From contig JAZSED010000044.1 of assembly GCA_045531495.1 (NCBI GenBank), positions 1-9,626 on the forward strand: 9,626 bases of DNA, given 5' to 3'. Position 1 is the stretch's first letter. Each line of letters begins with the position of its first letter. This DNA is from URNF01 sp045531495. Lineage in GTDB: Bacteria; Bacillota; Clostridia; Oscillospirales; Acutalibacteraceae. The notes under the pieces are model-generated. The model had not been told where the DNA came from. It made no database searches and saw only the letters and a program-made list of their open reading frames with translations. A program made the translations under genes and the position numbers. Below, in pieces: positions 1-5,949 of the stretch.

Positions 1-2
1 AT

Positions 3-224
3 GTTAAACCTGAGCAGCAATGTAAAAGAATTGCACAGACCGCAATACTTCTTTGTGAGAAGGAATTTCCTAATGCAAAATGTTTTTTTGTGGATTTTCC
101 AGAAGATTTGATGAAGAACAAACGGTGCTATGAAAAAGCGGGATTTGTTGACACGGGTAAAAGATTAAAAAAACAACCAAATTTAGTTTTAGCATGTTTT
201 GAAAAAAACTTACATATTGAATAA
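3..224 (+). CDS. GNAT family N-acetyltransferase, C-terminal fragment (5' end outside window)
   Basis: The frame is open from base 3 to a TAA at 222-224 and gives 73 residues with no start of its own, so the N-terminal half lies outside the window. The tail contains NKRCYEKAGFVDTGKR, which matches the C-terminal GNAT pattern (Asn, then Y-E-K-x-GF) that forms the last part of the acetyl-CoA-binding fold. The segment before it, with CEKEFPNAK and a short strand FFVDFPED, fits the preceding helix and strand. Enzymes of this family transfer an acetyl group from acetyl-CoA to an amine; the substrate cannot be read from this tail. The stretch is clearly more AT-rich than the genes from base 800 onward, which may indicate separate acquisition. 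A competing 36-codon frame from base 1 has no recognisable content. Confidence 0.7.
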   Translation, partial: VKPEQQCKRIAQTAILLCEKEFPNAKCFFVDFPEDLMKNKRCYEKAGFVDTGKRLKKQPNLVLACFEKNLHIE

Positions 225-344
225 CCAAATTCCAACATATCGAGTAGATGCATAGTTATTATAAAACGCTATTGCTAAAGACATGTAGTGGTTCGAACAT
301 ATAGGTTGAAAATTTGAAAGGCATCGAATTTGTATACCCTTTCC
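225..344. other. AT-rich intergenic stretch with no recognised gene
   Basis: Between the acetyltransferase stop and the terminator there is about 120 nt of AT-rich sequence. I found no start codon with a ribosome site, no promoter with acceptable spacing and no RNA gene. A GGTTCGAAC near 290 resembles a tRNA T-loop but has no matching stem. It probably is the 3' untranslated region of the upstream gene. Confidence 0.5.
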
Positions 345-382
345 AAAACAAAAAGACACCCACTTGGGTGTCTTTTTGTTTT
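345..382. terminator. Intrinsic terminator, probably bidirectional
   Basis: The arms 345-362 and 365-382 are perfectly complementary over 18 bp around a GACACCCA / TGGGTGTC core, with A-rich and T-rich flanks on either side. Read on the plus strand it ends in TTTTTGTTTT, as expected for a Rho-independent terminator. It sits about 120 nt after the acetyltransferase stop and just before the rnpB promoter, so it insulates rnpB from upstream transcription. The symmetry would also allow it to work on the minus strand. Confidence 0.85.
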
Positions 383-408
383 CCGAGCATCGTCCCCTAC
401 TTTTCCTG

Positions 409-437
409 TTGACTTTACAATGGGAATACTGTAAAAT
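409..437 (+). promoter_or_regulatory. Sigma-A type promoter of rnpB
   Basis: TTGACT at 409-414 and TAAAAT at 432-437 are separated by exactly 17 bp. The predicted transcription start, 6 to 8 nt after the -10 box, falls at 443-445, which is where the P1 stem of the RNase P RNA begins (444). The agreement between the two independent predictions makes this a strong call. Confidence 0.88.
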
Positions 438-443
438 ACCTTT

Positions 444-813
444 GTTGAGAGGACTGAACAGTCGCGTGCGCTTTGCGTATGAGGAAAGTCCGAGCACCGC
501 AGGGCGGGATAACGGCTAACGGCCGCCGAGGGTGACCTTAGGGAAAGTGCAACAGAGATATACCGCCTGTGGCTTTGTCGCAAGACATTGAGTATGCATT
601 TTTGCATCGCCCACGGGCAAGGGTGGAAAGGCGAGGTAAGAGCTCACCGGCGTACAGGAGACTGTGCGGCCCTGCAAACCCTATCCGGTGCAACGCCGAC
701 TGAAACGATACATTGGCCCGATGTGTTTCGAAGGGCGGCTTGAGCTGTCTGGCAACAGGCAGTCGAGATAGATGACTGTTCACGACAGAACTCGGCTTAC
801 AGGTCCTCTCAAC
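444..813 (+). ncRNA. rnpB: RNase P RNA, bacterial type A
   Basis: This is the catalytic RNA of RNase P, which removes 5' leaders from pre-tRNAs together with the RnpA protein. Both ends are fixed by a perfect 11-bp P1 stem, GTTGAGAGGAC at 444-454 with GTCCTCTCAAC at 803-813. Universal core elements are present in order: GAGGAAAGTC at 481-490 (5' part of P4 and J3/4), GGGAAAGTGCAACAGAGA near 541-558, AAGGGTGGAAAGGCG near 618-632, GAGGTAAGAGCTCACCGG near 633-650, GCAAACCCTATCCGG near 674-688, GGCTTGAGC near 736-744, and ACAGAACTCGGCTTAC at 785-800 (3' part of P4). P18 folds as CTGTCTG-GCAA-CAGGCAG with a GNRA tetraloop. The length of about 370 nt and the P16/P17 hairpin indicate type A rather than the Bacillus type B. 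The usual GGU of L15 is not obvious. No intrinsic terminator follows, so the mature 3' end is presumably trimmed. Confidence 0.96.
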
Positions 814-817
814 CCTA

Positions 818-846
818 TTGCATTTTGTATGTACATATACTATAAT
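818..846 (+). promoter_or_regulatory. Sigma-A type promoter of the DUF1858 gene
   Basis: TTGCAT at 818-823 and a perfect consensus TATAAT at 841-846 are spaced by 17 bp. The -35 box begins only 5 nt after the rnpB P1 stem, so rnpB and this promoter are packed back to front. The predicted start near 853 lies in the middle of an inverted repeat (846-860). Confidence 0.83.
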
Positions 847-860
847 AGGTATACTACCTA
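846..860. promoter_or_regulatory. Possible operator: inverted repeat over the transcription start
   Basis: TAGGTA-TAC-TACCTA is a perfect 6-bp inverted repeat with a 3-bp centre. It starts at the last base of the -10 box and spans the predicted +1, a position where a bound dimeric repressor would block RNA polymerase. It could also be a small hairpin at the 5' end of the transcript, or chance. The binding protein is unknown. Confidence 0.35.
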
Positions 861-878
861 AGGAAAGGATGTTTTACT

Positions 879-1079
879 ATGGAAATCACCAAAAATACCA
901 TCATCGGCGATATTCTCGATATGGATGCCACCACCGCTCCCTATTTCCTGGAAATGGGTATGCACTGTCTGGGTTGCCCCTCCGCAAGGGGCGAAACCTT
1001 AGAGCAGGCGTGTATGGTGCACGGCGTTGACTGCGACGCGCTGGTTGCTAAAATCAACGCACATCTGGCAGGCAAATAA
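879..1079 (+). CDS. DUF1858 domain protein (hybrid-cluster-protein-associated CxxC protein)
   Basis: The 66-residue product starts ITKNTIIGDILDMDATTAPYF and carries MHCLGCPSARGETLEQACMVHGVD, which is the pattern of DUF1858 / TIGR03980-like proteins. Cys30 and Cys33 form the CxxC motif, and Cys45 and Cys52 are additional cysteines. Family members occur in anaerobes, often beside hybrid cluster protein or nitrogen-oxide stress genes, and a redox disulfide role has been proposed; no biochemical function is established. The usual length is 60 to 75 residues, so this one is complete. The start ATG follows AGGAAAGG at 861-868 with a rather long gap of about 10 nt. The protein has no signal or membrane segment and should be cytoplasmic. 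No hybrid cluster protein is present in this window. The gene has its own promoter and its own terminator, so it can be expressed as a single-gene unit. Confidence 0.88.
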   Translation: MEITKNTIIGDILDMDATTAPYFLEMGMHCLGCPSARGETLEQACMVHGVDCDALVAKINAHLAGK

Positions 1080-1093
1080 TCGAAAATGATTTG

Positions 1094-1127
1094 AAAAGGC
1101 GTTACATCCGCGATGTAACGCCTTTTT
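1094..1127 (+). terminator. Intrinsic terminator after the DUF1858 gene, just ahead of trmK
   Basis: A 15-bp perfect stem (1094-1108 with 1112-1126, loop CGC) has AAAAGGCG / CGCCTTTT ends and a T-tract at 1123-1127. It lies 15 nt after the DUF1858 stop and ends 16 nt before the trmK start. I see no promoter between it and trmK, so trmK and the genes behind it may depend on read-through. Confidence 0.85.
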
Positions 1128-1143
1128 CAAAAAAGGTGATACA

Positions 1144-1800
1144 ATGATAAGCAAACGACTCGGTGCGATTGCCGCTATGGTGCGCCGCGGCAGCAAGGTT
1201 GCCGACATCGGTACCGACCACGGACTTTTAACCATATATTTAACACAACAACATATCGCAAGCGCGGCTGTTGCTACCGACATTGCCGCCTCCCCTGCGG
1301 CGGTGGCACGTAAAAATGTAGCCGCGGCAGGTCTTACCGACCGCATTGAAGTGCGCGTCGGTGACGGACTTTCTCCCCTCTCCCCTGACGATGCGGACGA
1401 TATCGTGATTGCAGGTATGGGCGGCGAGACGATTGCAGATATTTTGGAAGCCGCGCCATGGCTAAAAGACACGCGCTACCGTCTCATTCTGCAACCGATG
1501 ACACACGCAGAAGCGGTGCACGCATGGTTATTCAAAAACGGTTTTACCATTCGGGAAGAGCATTTTTTGGAGGATACCGGCAGACACTATGTTCTGCTGT
1601 GCGCGGAATTTACCAATACGCCCGAAAACACCGACCCGCTCGCTGTTTGGTGCGGTGCACTATCCAAGGAAGAAGGGCGGCCGTACTTTGCAAAATGTGC
1701 CAAGCATCTGGATAAATGCGCCGCCGGCAGTAAAGCGCGCGGCAACGTGCAAGAGGCGGAAAAAATACGCGAGTTAGCGGAAAAATTACGAGGTTTGTGA
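1144..1800 (+). CDS. trmK: tRNA (adenine(22)-N(1))-methyltransferase
   Basis: The 218-residue product is a Rossmann-fold methyltransferase that uses S-adenosylmethionine to make m1A22 in the D-arm of tRNAs. Motif I is ADIGTDHGLL at residues 20-29, the acidic cofactor-binding position is Asp46 in ATDI, GDGLSPL is at 73-79, IAGMGGETI at 89-97 and LQPM at 116-119; all are hallmark TrmK (YqfN, COG2384) motifs. A charged helical C-terminal part (about 165-218) fits the tRNA-contacting coiled-coil region of the family. The Bacillus enzyme is slightly longer, about 240 residues. The start is supported by AAGGTGA at 1133-1139, 4 nt before the ATG. nif3 follows after 9 nt, the same order as yqfN-yqfO in Bacillus subtilis. 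A strong terminator precedes the gene and no own promoter is visible. Confidence 0.94.
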   Translation: MISKRLGAIAAMVRRGSKVADIGTDHGLLTIYLTQQHIASAAVATDIAASPAAVARKNVAAAGLTDRIEVRVGDGLSPLSPDDADDIVIAGMGGETIADILEAAPWLKDTRYRLILQPMTHAEAVHAWLFKNGFTIREEHFLEDTGRHYVLLCAEFTNTPENTDPLAVWCGALSKEEGRPYFAKCAKHLDKCAAGSKARGNVQEAEKIRELAEKLRGL

Positions 1801-1809
1801 GGAAAACAT

Positions 1810-2541
1810 ATGCTTTTACAAGATATATTGACCTTTTTTGAACAAAAAGCGCCCAAATCAACAGCAGAAGAATGGGATAACGTCGGATTGTTGGTGGATT
1901 GCGGTCATACCGACATCAAAACGGTGGTCGTGGCATTGGATGCCACCTCCGCCGCCTTGGAATTTGCCAAAGAGAACGGTGCGCAACTGTTAATCACCCA
2001 TCATCCCATTATTTTTTCGCCGCTCGCCGAGGTAAGCCATACCCATCCCGCTGCCGTAGCACTCAAAAACGGCATTTCGGTGTTGTCCTTACACACCAAT
2101 TTAGACAAAGCCGCAGGCGGTGTTAATGACACCTTAGCCGAGAAACTCGGTTTACAAAACGTGACGGTTGCGGCTGACGGTATGACCCGTATCGGCACTT
2201 TACCCACGGCTTTTTCTGCAAACGCGTTTGCACTGCTGTGCCAATCGGCGCTCCTTGCCCCGGTTTCCTACTGCGGCGAGAAAACCGTTAAAACGGTCGC
2301 TGTTTGCGGTGGCGGTGCGGGCGACGGTGTGTTCTCGGTAGCGGCGCTTGCCGACGCGTACGTAACGGGCGAAATCAAGCACCACGAATGGTTAGCGGCA
2401 AAGGCTTCGGGGCTTGTAGCGGTTGCAGCAGGACATTATGCCACCGAAAACCCCATTGTAGACACCTTGTGCCGTTGGCTTTGCGATACCGATATGACTA
2501 TCCTTCCCTTTTACGATACTGCACCCTATAAAGGAGTATAA
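1810..2541 (+). CDS. Nif3-like dinuclear metal-center protein (GTP cyclohydrolase I type 2 family), short form
   Basis: The 243-residue product has the complete metal-site set of the NIF3/YbgI/YqfO family: ITHHPIIF with His64 and His65, SLHTNLDKAAGGVND with His95 and Asp99, and AGHYATE with His209 and Glu213. WDNVGLLV at 22-29 is the typical N-terminal signature. The proteins form toroidal hexamers with a dimetal site facing inwards. The family is named after a reported GTP cyclohydrolase activity, but its physiological role is unsettled. This member is the short, E. coli YbgI-like form and lacks the roughly 120-residue middle insertion of Bacillus YqfO. A glycine- and alanine-rich linker near 166-173 joins the two halves. 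It starts 9 nt after the trmK stop, with GAGGAAAA as ribosome site, and is almost certainly co-transcribed with trmK and rqcH. Confidence 0.92.
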   Translation: MLLQDILTFFEQKAPKSTAEEWDNVGLLVDCGHTDIKTVVVALDATSAALEFAKENGAQLLITHHPIIFSPLAEVSHTHPAAVALKNGISVLSLHTNLDKAAGGVNDTLAEKLGLQNVTVAADGMTRIGTLPTAFSANAFALLCQSALLAPVSYCGEKTVKTVAVCGGGAGDGVFSVAALADAYVTGEIKHHEWLAAKASGLVAVAAGHYATENPIVDTLCRWLCDTDMTILPFYDTAPYKGV

Positions 2542-2544
2542 ATT

Positions 2545-4308
2545 ATGGCTTTAGACGGCTTGTATCTGTCTTGCCTGACGCGGGAGCTTACCGCAGGCCT
2601 TGCAGATACACGTATTGATAAAATCTTTCAGCCGTCACGCGAAGAATTGGTGATTGCGTTTCGCGGACGGGAGAAAAATTATAAACTGTATATTTCCGCG
2701 AGGGTCAATTCGCCGCGTATCCACTTTACCGATATTCGTTTGGAAAACCCGAAGGTGCCGCCGATGTTCTGTATGCTGTTACGCAAGCGGTTGACAGGCG
2801 GCAGGTTTGTGAATATCCGTCAAAAGGGGTTAGAGCGCGCTGTATACCTCGATTTTGACTGTGTCAACGAACTCGGAGACATTGTACGGCAAACACTTGC
2901 GGTTGAGGTAATGGGCAAGCACAGCAACATCATTCTTGTGGATGAAAACAACAAGGTGGTGGATGCGGTAAAGCGCGTGGACCTCACCATGTCCCCCATT
3001 CGCCCCATCCTACCCGGTGTTGCCTATGCAGACCCGCCTGCTTTGCAGGATAGAATGGATATTTCTACCGCTCTGCCCTCTGCCGTTACCGCGGCAATCA
3101 TAAAAACAGGCAAGCCGCTGTCTTCTGCTGTTTTGCAGGTAACCTGCGGCTTAGCACCCGTGCTGTGCCGTGAACTTGCGGTCAGAGTGACGGGAGACGT
3201 GGATTTTCCTGCTGACCGGCTGAACGAAGCACAAGCAGACAAGCTCACCGCTTTGCTCACCCGTTTACAGCACATTGCAAACGGTGACGAGGCAGGCGTA
3301 CCTTACCTTTTATATAAAGAGAACGGTGTGCCGCTGGAATACAGCGTGTTGCCGCTGTTGCAGTACGGCGCGTGTGATGCAAAGCAGGCAGACAGCTTTT
3401 CGGCTGTTTTAGACGAGTTTTATGAAAAACGGGACGCCGCCGAGCGATTCCGTCAACGCACCGCAGACCTTACCCGTGTGCTTACCACCAACCGTGAACG
3501 GTTAGAGAAAAAACTCACATTACAACGGCAGGAATTGAAAGCTTCGGGGGACCGCGAAAAAAATCGCGTTTTTGCCGACCTTATCAATGCGAATATTTAT
3601 CTTATTCCCAAAGGCGCGGCATCCGCAAGGCTTGTTAACTATTTCGACCCCGAATGTAAGGAAATCGATGTGCCGCTTGACCCCGCGCTCTCCGCGGCGG
3701 CAAATGCGCAAAAATACTATAAAGCGTATCGCAAAGCGCAGACCGCCGAAAAGATACTCGCTAAGCAGATTGAGAAGGGTGAAGCAGAGCTTATCTATCT
3801 CGAATCGGTGGCGGATGCACTGTCCCGCGCAGTAACGAGCGAGGATATTGATACGTTACGGCAAGAGTTGGCGGAAGGCGGGTATCTGCGGGTTAACAGA
3901 AACGGTAAAAAGACCGCGCCGCCGATAAAACCGAAAACCTTTATTTCGGATGACGGATTTACCATTTTGGTAGGTCGCAACAACATTGAAAACGACCGCT
4001 TAACCACCAAAACCGCCAAGGGCAGCGATATTTGGATGCACGTAAAAAACATTGCAGGCTCGCACGTGATTGTCCTTTGCGAAGGCAAAACCCCACCCGA
4101 CAGAACGTTAGAGCAAGCGGCAATTTTGGCGGCACTCCATTCTAAAGCGTCACAGAGCAAGCAGGTGCCGGTTGATTATACGCAGGCAAAAAACGTGCGT
4201 AAACCCGCGGGCGCAAAGCCCGGCTTTGTGATTTACGAAACCAACCGCACCGCTTTTGTCGACCCCGACCCCGCGCTTGCGGAAAGATTAGCAAAAAACA
4301 CCGTTTAA
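2545..4308 (+). CDS. rqcH: RqcH-type NFACT ribosome quality control protein (fibronectin-binding A family)
   Basis: The 587-residue protein has the full NFACT architecture. The NFACT-N domain (about 1-175) includes NEEL-like contacts, GLERAVYLDF at 95-104 and EVMGKHSNIILVD at 121-133. A helix-hairpin-helix follows near 195-225, a coiled-coil M domain with two long charged helices near 300-340 and 395-440, and an NFACT-R domain from about 465. NFACT-R carries GFTILVGRNNIENDRLTTK from Gly471, DIWMH at 495-499, VDYTQAKNVRKPAGAKPG and VIYETNRT. RqcH binds obstructed 50S subunits with peptidyl-tRNA and recruits tRNA-Ala to add alanine tails for degradation. Older names such as FbpA reflect fibronectin binding seen in streptococci. 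The residue pair known as Asp97-Arg98 in Bacillus and Staphylococcus RqcH is Glu97-Arg98 here. The ribosome site AAAGGAG (2530-2536) lies inside the end of nif3, and the start is 3 nt after its stop. Confidence 0.94.
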   Translation: MALDGLYLSCLTRELTAGLADTRIDKIFQPSREELVIAFRGREKNYKLYISARVNSPRIHFTDIRLENPKVPPMFCMLLRKRLTGGRFVNIRQKGLERAVYLDFDCVNELGDIVRQTLAVEVMGKHSNIILVDENNKVVDAVKRVDLTMSPIRPILPGVAYADPPALQDRMDISTALPSAVTAAIIKTGKPLSSAVLQVTCGLAPVLCRELAVRVTGDVDFPADRLNEAQADKLTALLTRLQHIANGDEAGVPYLLYKENGVPLEYSVLPLLQYGACDAKQADSFSAVLDEFYEKRDAAERFRQRTADLTRVLTTNRERLEKKLTLQRQELKASGDREKNRVFADLINANIYLIPKGAASARLVNYFDPECKEIDVPLDPALSAAANAQKYYKAYRKAQTAEKILAKQIEKGEAELIYLESVADALSRAVTSEDIDTLRQELAEGGYLRVNRNGKKTAPPIKPKTFISDDGFTILVGRNNIENDRLTTKTAKGSDIWMHVKNIAGSHVIVLCEGKTPPDRTLEQAAILAALHSKASQSKQVPVDYTQAKNVRKPAGAKPGFVIYETNRTAFVDPDPALAERLAKNTV

Positions 4309-4310
4309 TA

Positions 4311-4338
4311 TGTGTGTTTTCCCGAAGGATAACACACA
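4311..4338. repeat. 28-bp near-perfect inverted repeat behind rqcH
   Basis: TGTGTGTTTTCC (4311-4322) and GGATAACACACA (4327-4338) pair at 11 of 12 positions around CGAA. There is no T-tract on the plus side, so it is not a classic terminator by itself. It may stabilise the 3' end of the trmK-nif3-rqcH transcript or be a protein-binding palindrome upstream of glpK. On the minus strand the loop reads C-TTCG-G, a very stable tetraloop. Confidence 0.6.
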
Positions 4339-4352
4339 GCGATATTTGCCTG

Positions 4353-4392
4353 AAAAGGGAGAAAAAACAGTTGTTTTATTCTTCCTTTTTTT
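4353..4392 (+). terminator. Intrinsic terminator of the trmK-nif3-rqcH unit
   Basis: AAAAGGGAGAA (4353-4363) pairs with TTCTTCCTTTT (4379-4389) with one G-T wobble. After an A-A mismatch, three more A-T pairs (4365-4367 with 4375-4377) extend the stem. A run of seven T (4386-4392) ends the structure. The stem is AT-rich and therefore weaker than the other terminators in the window. It sits between rqcH and the glpK promoter. Confidence 0.7.
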
Positions 4393-4393
4393 A

Positions 4394-4422
4394 TTGTCTT
4401 ATTTCATAAAAGATGCTAAAAT
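4394..4422 (+). promoter_or_regulatory. Sigma-A type promoter of glpK and the hydrolase, with extended -10
   Basis: TTGTCT at 4394-4399 and TAAAAT at 4417-4422 are separated by 17 bp, and TGC directly precedes the -10 box (extended -10). The predicted start near 4429 leaves a leader of about 18 nt that holds AAAGGCGG as ribosome site. The leader is too short for a riboswitch or antiterminator element. I did not recognise a convincing catabolite-response element here. Confidence 0.82.
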
Positions 4423-4446
4423 GAAGATAAGAAAGGCGGCGAGAAT

Positions 4447-5949
4447 ATGAAACGATACGTTGTGGCTTTAGACCAAGGCACCACCTCTTCCAGAGCGATA
4501 CTGTTTGACAAACAGCAAAAGCCTTGCGGTACAGTGCAAAAAGAACTTACCAATCTGTATCCGCAATCGGGTTGGGTAGAACAAGACCCGCTCGAAATCT
4601 ACGCGGGACAATATGGCGTGATGATGGAGCTGTTAGCCAAATACGACGTTTCCCCCGACCGGATTGCCGCTATCGGCATCACCAACCAGCGCGAAACCAC
4701 CATTGTGTGGGACCGTCATACGGGCAAGCCGATATACAACGCCATCGTGTGGCAGTGCCGCCGTACAGCGCCTTTGTGTGAACAACTGAAAAAGGAAGGC
4801 TTTGGCGACTACATACAAGAAAAAACAGGGCTGTTAATTGACGCATATTTCAGCGCCACCAAGATAGCGTGGATATTAGACACCGTGGACGGTGCAAGAG
4901 AAAAAGCGGAAAAGGGCGATTTACTGTTCGGTACGGTGGATACCTGGCTTTTATGGAAGCTGACCGACGGCAAGGTACACGCCACCGACCTTACCAACGC
5001 CTCCCGTACGATGCTGTTTGATATTCACACATTGCAGTGGGATGACACCATCTTAAAACGGTTGAACATTCCGAAAAGCATGATGCCGCAGGTCAAAAGC
5101 AGCAGTGAAATTTACGGCTATACTACCATAGGCGGCACCGAAATTCCGCTAAGCGGTGTCGCAGGCGACCAGCAAGCCGCGCTGTTCGGGCAGACCTGTT
5201 TTCACAAGGGGCAAGCGAAAAACACCTACGGTACAGGTTGCTTCTTACTGATGCACACAGGCGACACCCCCGCCAAAAGCCAACACGGTCTTTTAACCAC
5301 CCTTGCCGCCACCCGCAAAGGCTCTGCCCCGCAATATGCACTTGAGGGCAGTGTGTTTGTCGGCGGCGCGGTCATTCAGTGGGTAAGAGATGCTTTACGG
5401 TTGATTGCGGATGCAGAGGACAGCGAGTACTACGCACAAAAAGTAAAAGACACGGGCGGTGTGTATCTCGTCCCTGCGTTTGTAGGGTTAGGCGCGCCGT
5501 ATTGGGATATGCACGCGCGCGGCACCATTGTAGGTGTCACCCGCGGTACAGGCAGACGGCACATTGTGCGCGCGGCGTTGGAAAGCATCGCCTATCAGAC
5601 ACAGGATGTTATCGCGGCGATGGAAAAGGATATCGGCACACCGCTTACGGCGTTACAGGTGGACGGCGGTGCCGCGGCAAACCGCTTTTTGATGCAGTTC
5701 CAGGCGGATATTTCGGGGGTGAGCATCCACCGTCCCCAAGTTCGGGAAACCACCGCTCTGGGCGCCGCGTTTTTAGCTGGTCTTGCCGTCGGTTTTTGGA
5801 AGGATGAGCAGGAAATTATTAACGGGTGGACACCCGATAACGTTTACACACCGCAAATGGACGCAGATACCCAACACCGTCTGCTGAAAGGCTGGCACCG
5901 CGCTGTCAAGGCGGCACGTGTTTGGAGTGAGGAGGAAGAAGAATGTTAA
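4447..5949 (+). CDS. glpK: Glycerol kinase
   Basis: The 500-residue FGGY-family kinase phosphorylates glycerol with ATP to sn-glycerol 3-phosphate in the cytoplasm. Diagnostic motifs are ALDQGTTSSRAILFD at 7-21 (phosphate 1), GWVEQDP at 42-48, TNQRETTIVWDR at 79-90 with the glycerol ligands Arg82 and Glu83, Tyr134, GDQQAALFGQ with the catalytic Asp241, KNTYGTGCF at 258-266, FVGLGAPYWD at 345-354 and DGGAAANRFLMQFQADI at 406-422. The length is that of the family (about 500). The loop between EIYG and the catalytic Asp reads TTIGGTEIPLSG. It lacks the YHFYG-type histidine that HPr phosphorylates in Bacillus and enterococci, and it also lacks the GGKGGTR loop that binds fructose 1,6-bisphosphate in E. 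coli. No glpF, glpD or glpO is adjacent. The hydrolase gene overlaps the end by 7 nt and is translationally coupled. Confidence 0.97.
   Translation: MKRYVVALDQGTTSSRAILFDKQQKPCGTVQKELTNLYPQSGWVEQDPLEIYAGQYGVMMELLAKYDVSPDRIAAIGITNQRETTIVWDRHTGKPIYNAIVWQCRRTAPLCEQLKKEGFGDYIQEKTGLLIDAYFSATKIAWILDTVDGAREKAEKGDLLFGTVDTWLLWKLTDGKVHATDLTNASRTMLFDIHTLQWDDTILKRLNIPKSMMPQVKSSSEIYGYTTIGGTEIPLSGVAGDQQAALFGQTCFHKGQAKNTYGTGCFLLMHTGDTPAKSQHGLLTTLAATRKGSAPQYALEGSVFVGGAVIQWVRDALRLIADAEDSEYYAQKVKDTGGVYLVPAFVGLGAPYWDMHARGTIVGVTRGTGRRHIVRAALESIAYQTQDVIAAMEKDIGTPLTALQVDGGAAANRFLMQFQADISGVSIHRPQVRETTALGAAFLAGLAVGFWKDEQEIINGWTPDNVYTPQMDADTQHRLLKGWHRAVKAARVWSEEEEEC

Noticed and set aside
1..110. 36-codon frame starting with the ATG at base 1
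   Set aside because: The overlapping frame from base 3 has clear acetyltransferase motifs. This one has none.
285..305. tRNA-like T-loop GGTTCGAAC
   Set aside because: The flanks do not form a T-stem, and no acceptor, D or anticodon arm is present.
301..340. Possible promoter with TTGAAA and TATACC
   Set aside because: The two TTGAAA boxes are 13 and 21 bp from the -10 candidate, outside the usual 16 to 18 bp.
210..783. Three minus-strand open frames over the rnpB region
   Set aside because: They cover a structural RNA with clear core motifs. The apparent proteins are reverse translations of it.
999..1472. Minus-strand open frame over the DUF1858 gene and trmK
   Set aside because: It runs through a terminator and two well-supported genes on the other strand, and its product matches no family I know.
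5379..5807. Plus-strand open frame (142 codons) within glpK
   Set aside because: It is in another frame of glpK and its Arg/Cys/Gly-rich product is typical of an out-of-frame reading of GC-rich coding DNA.
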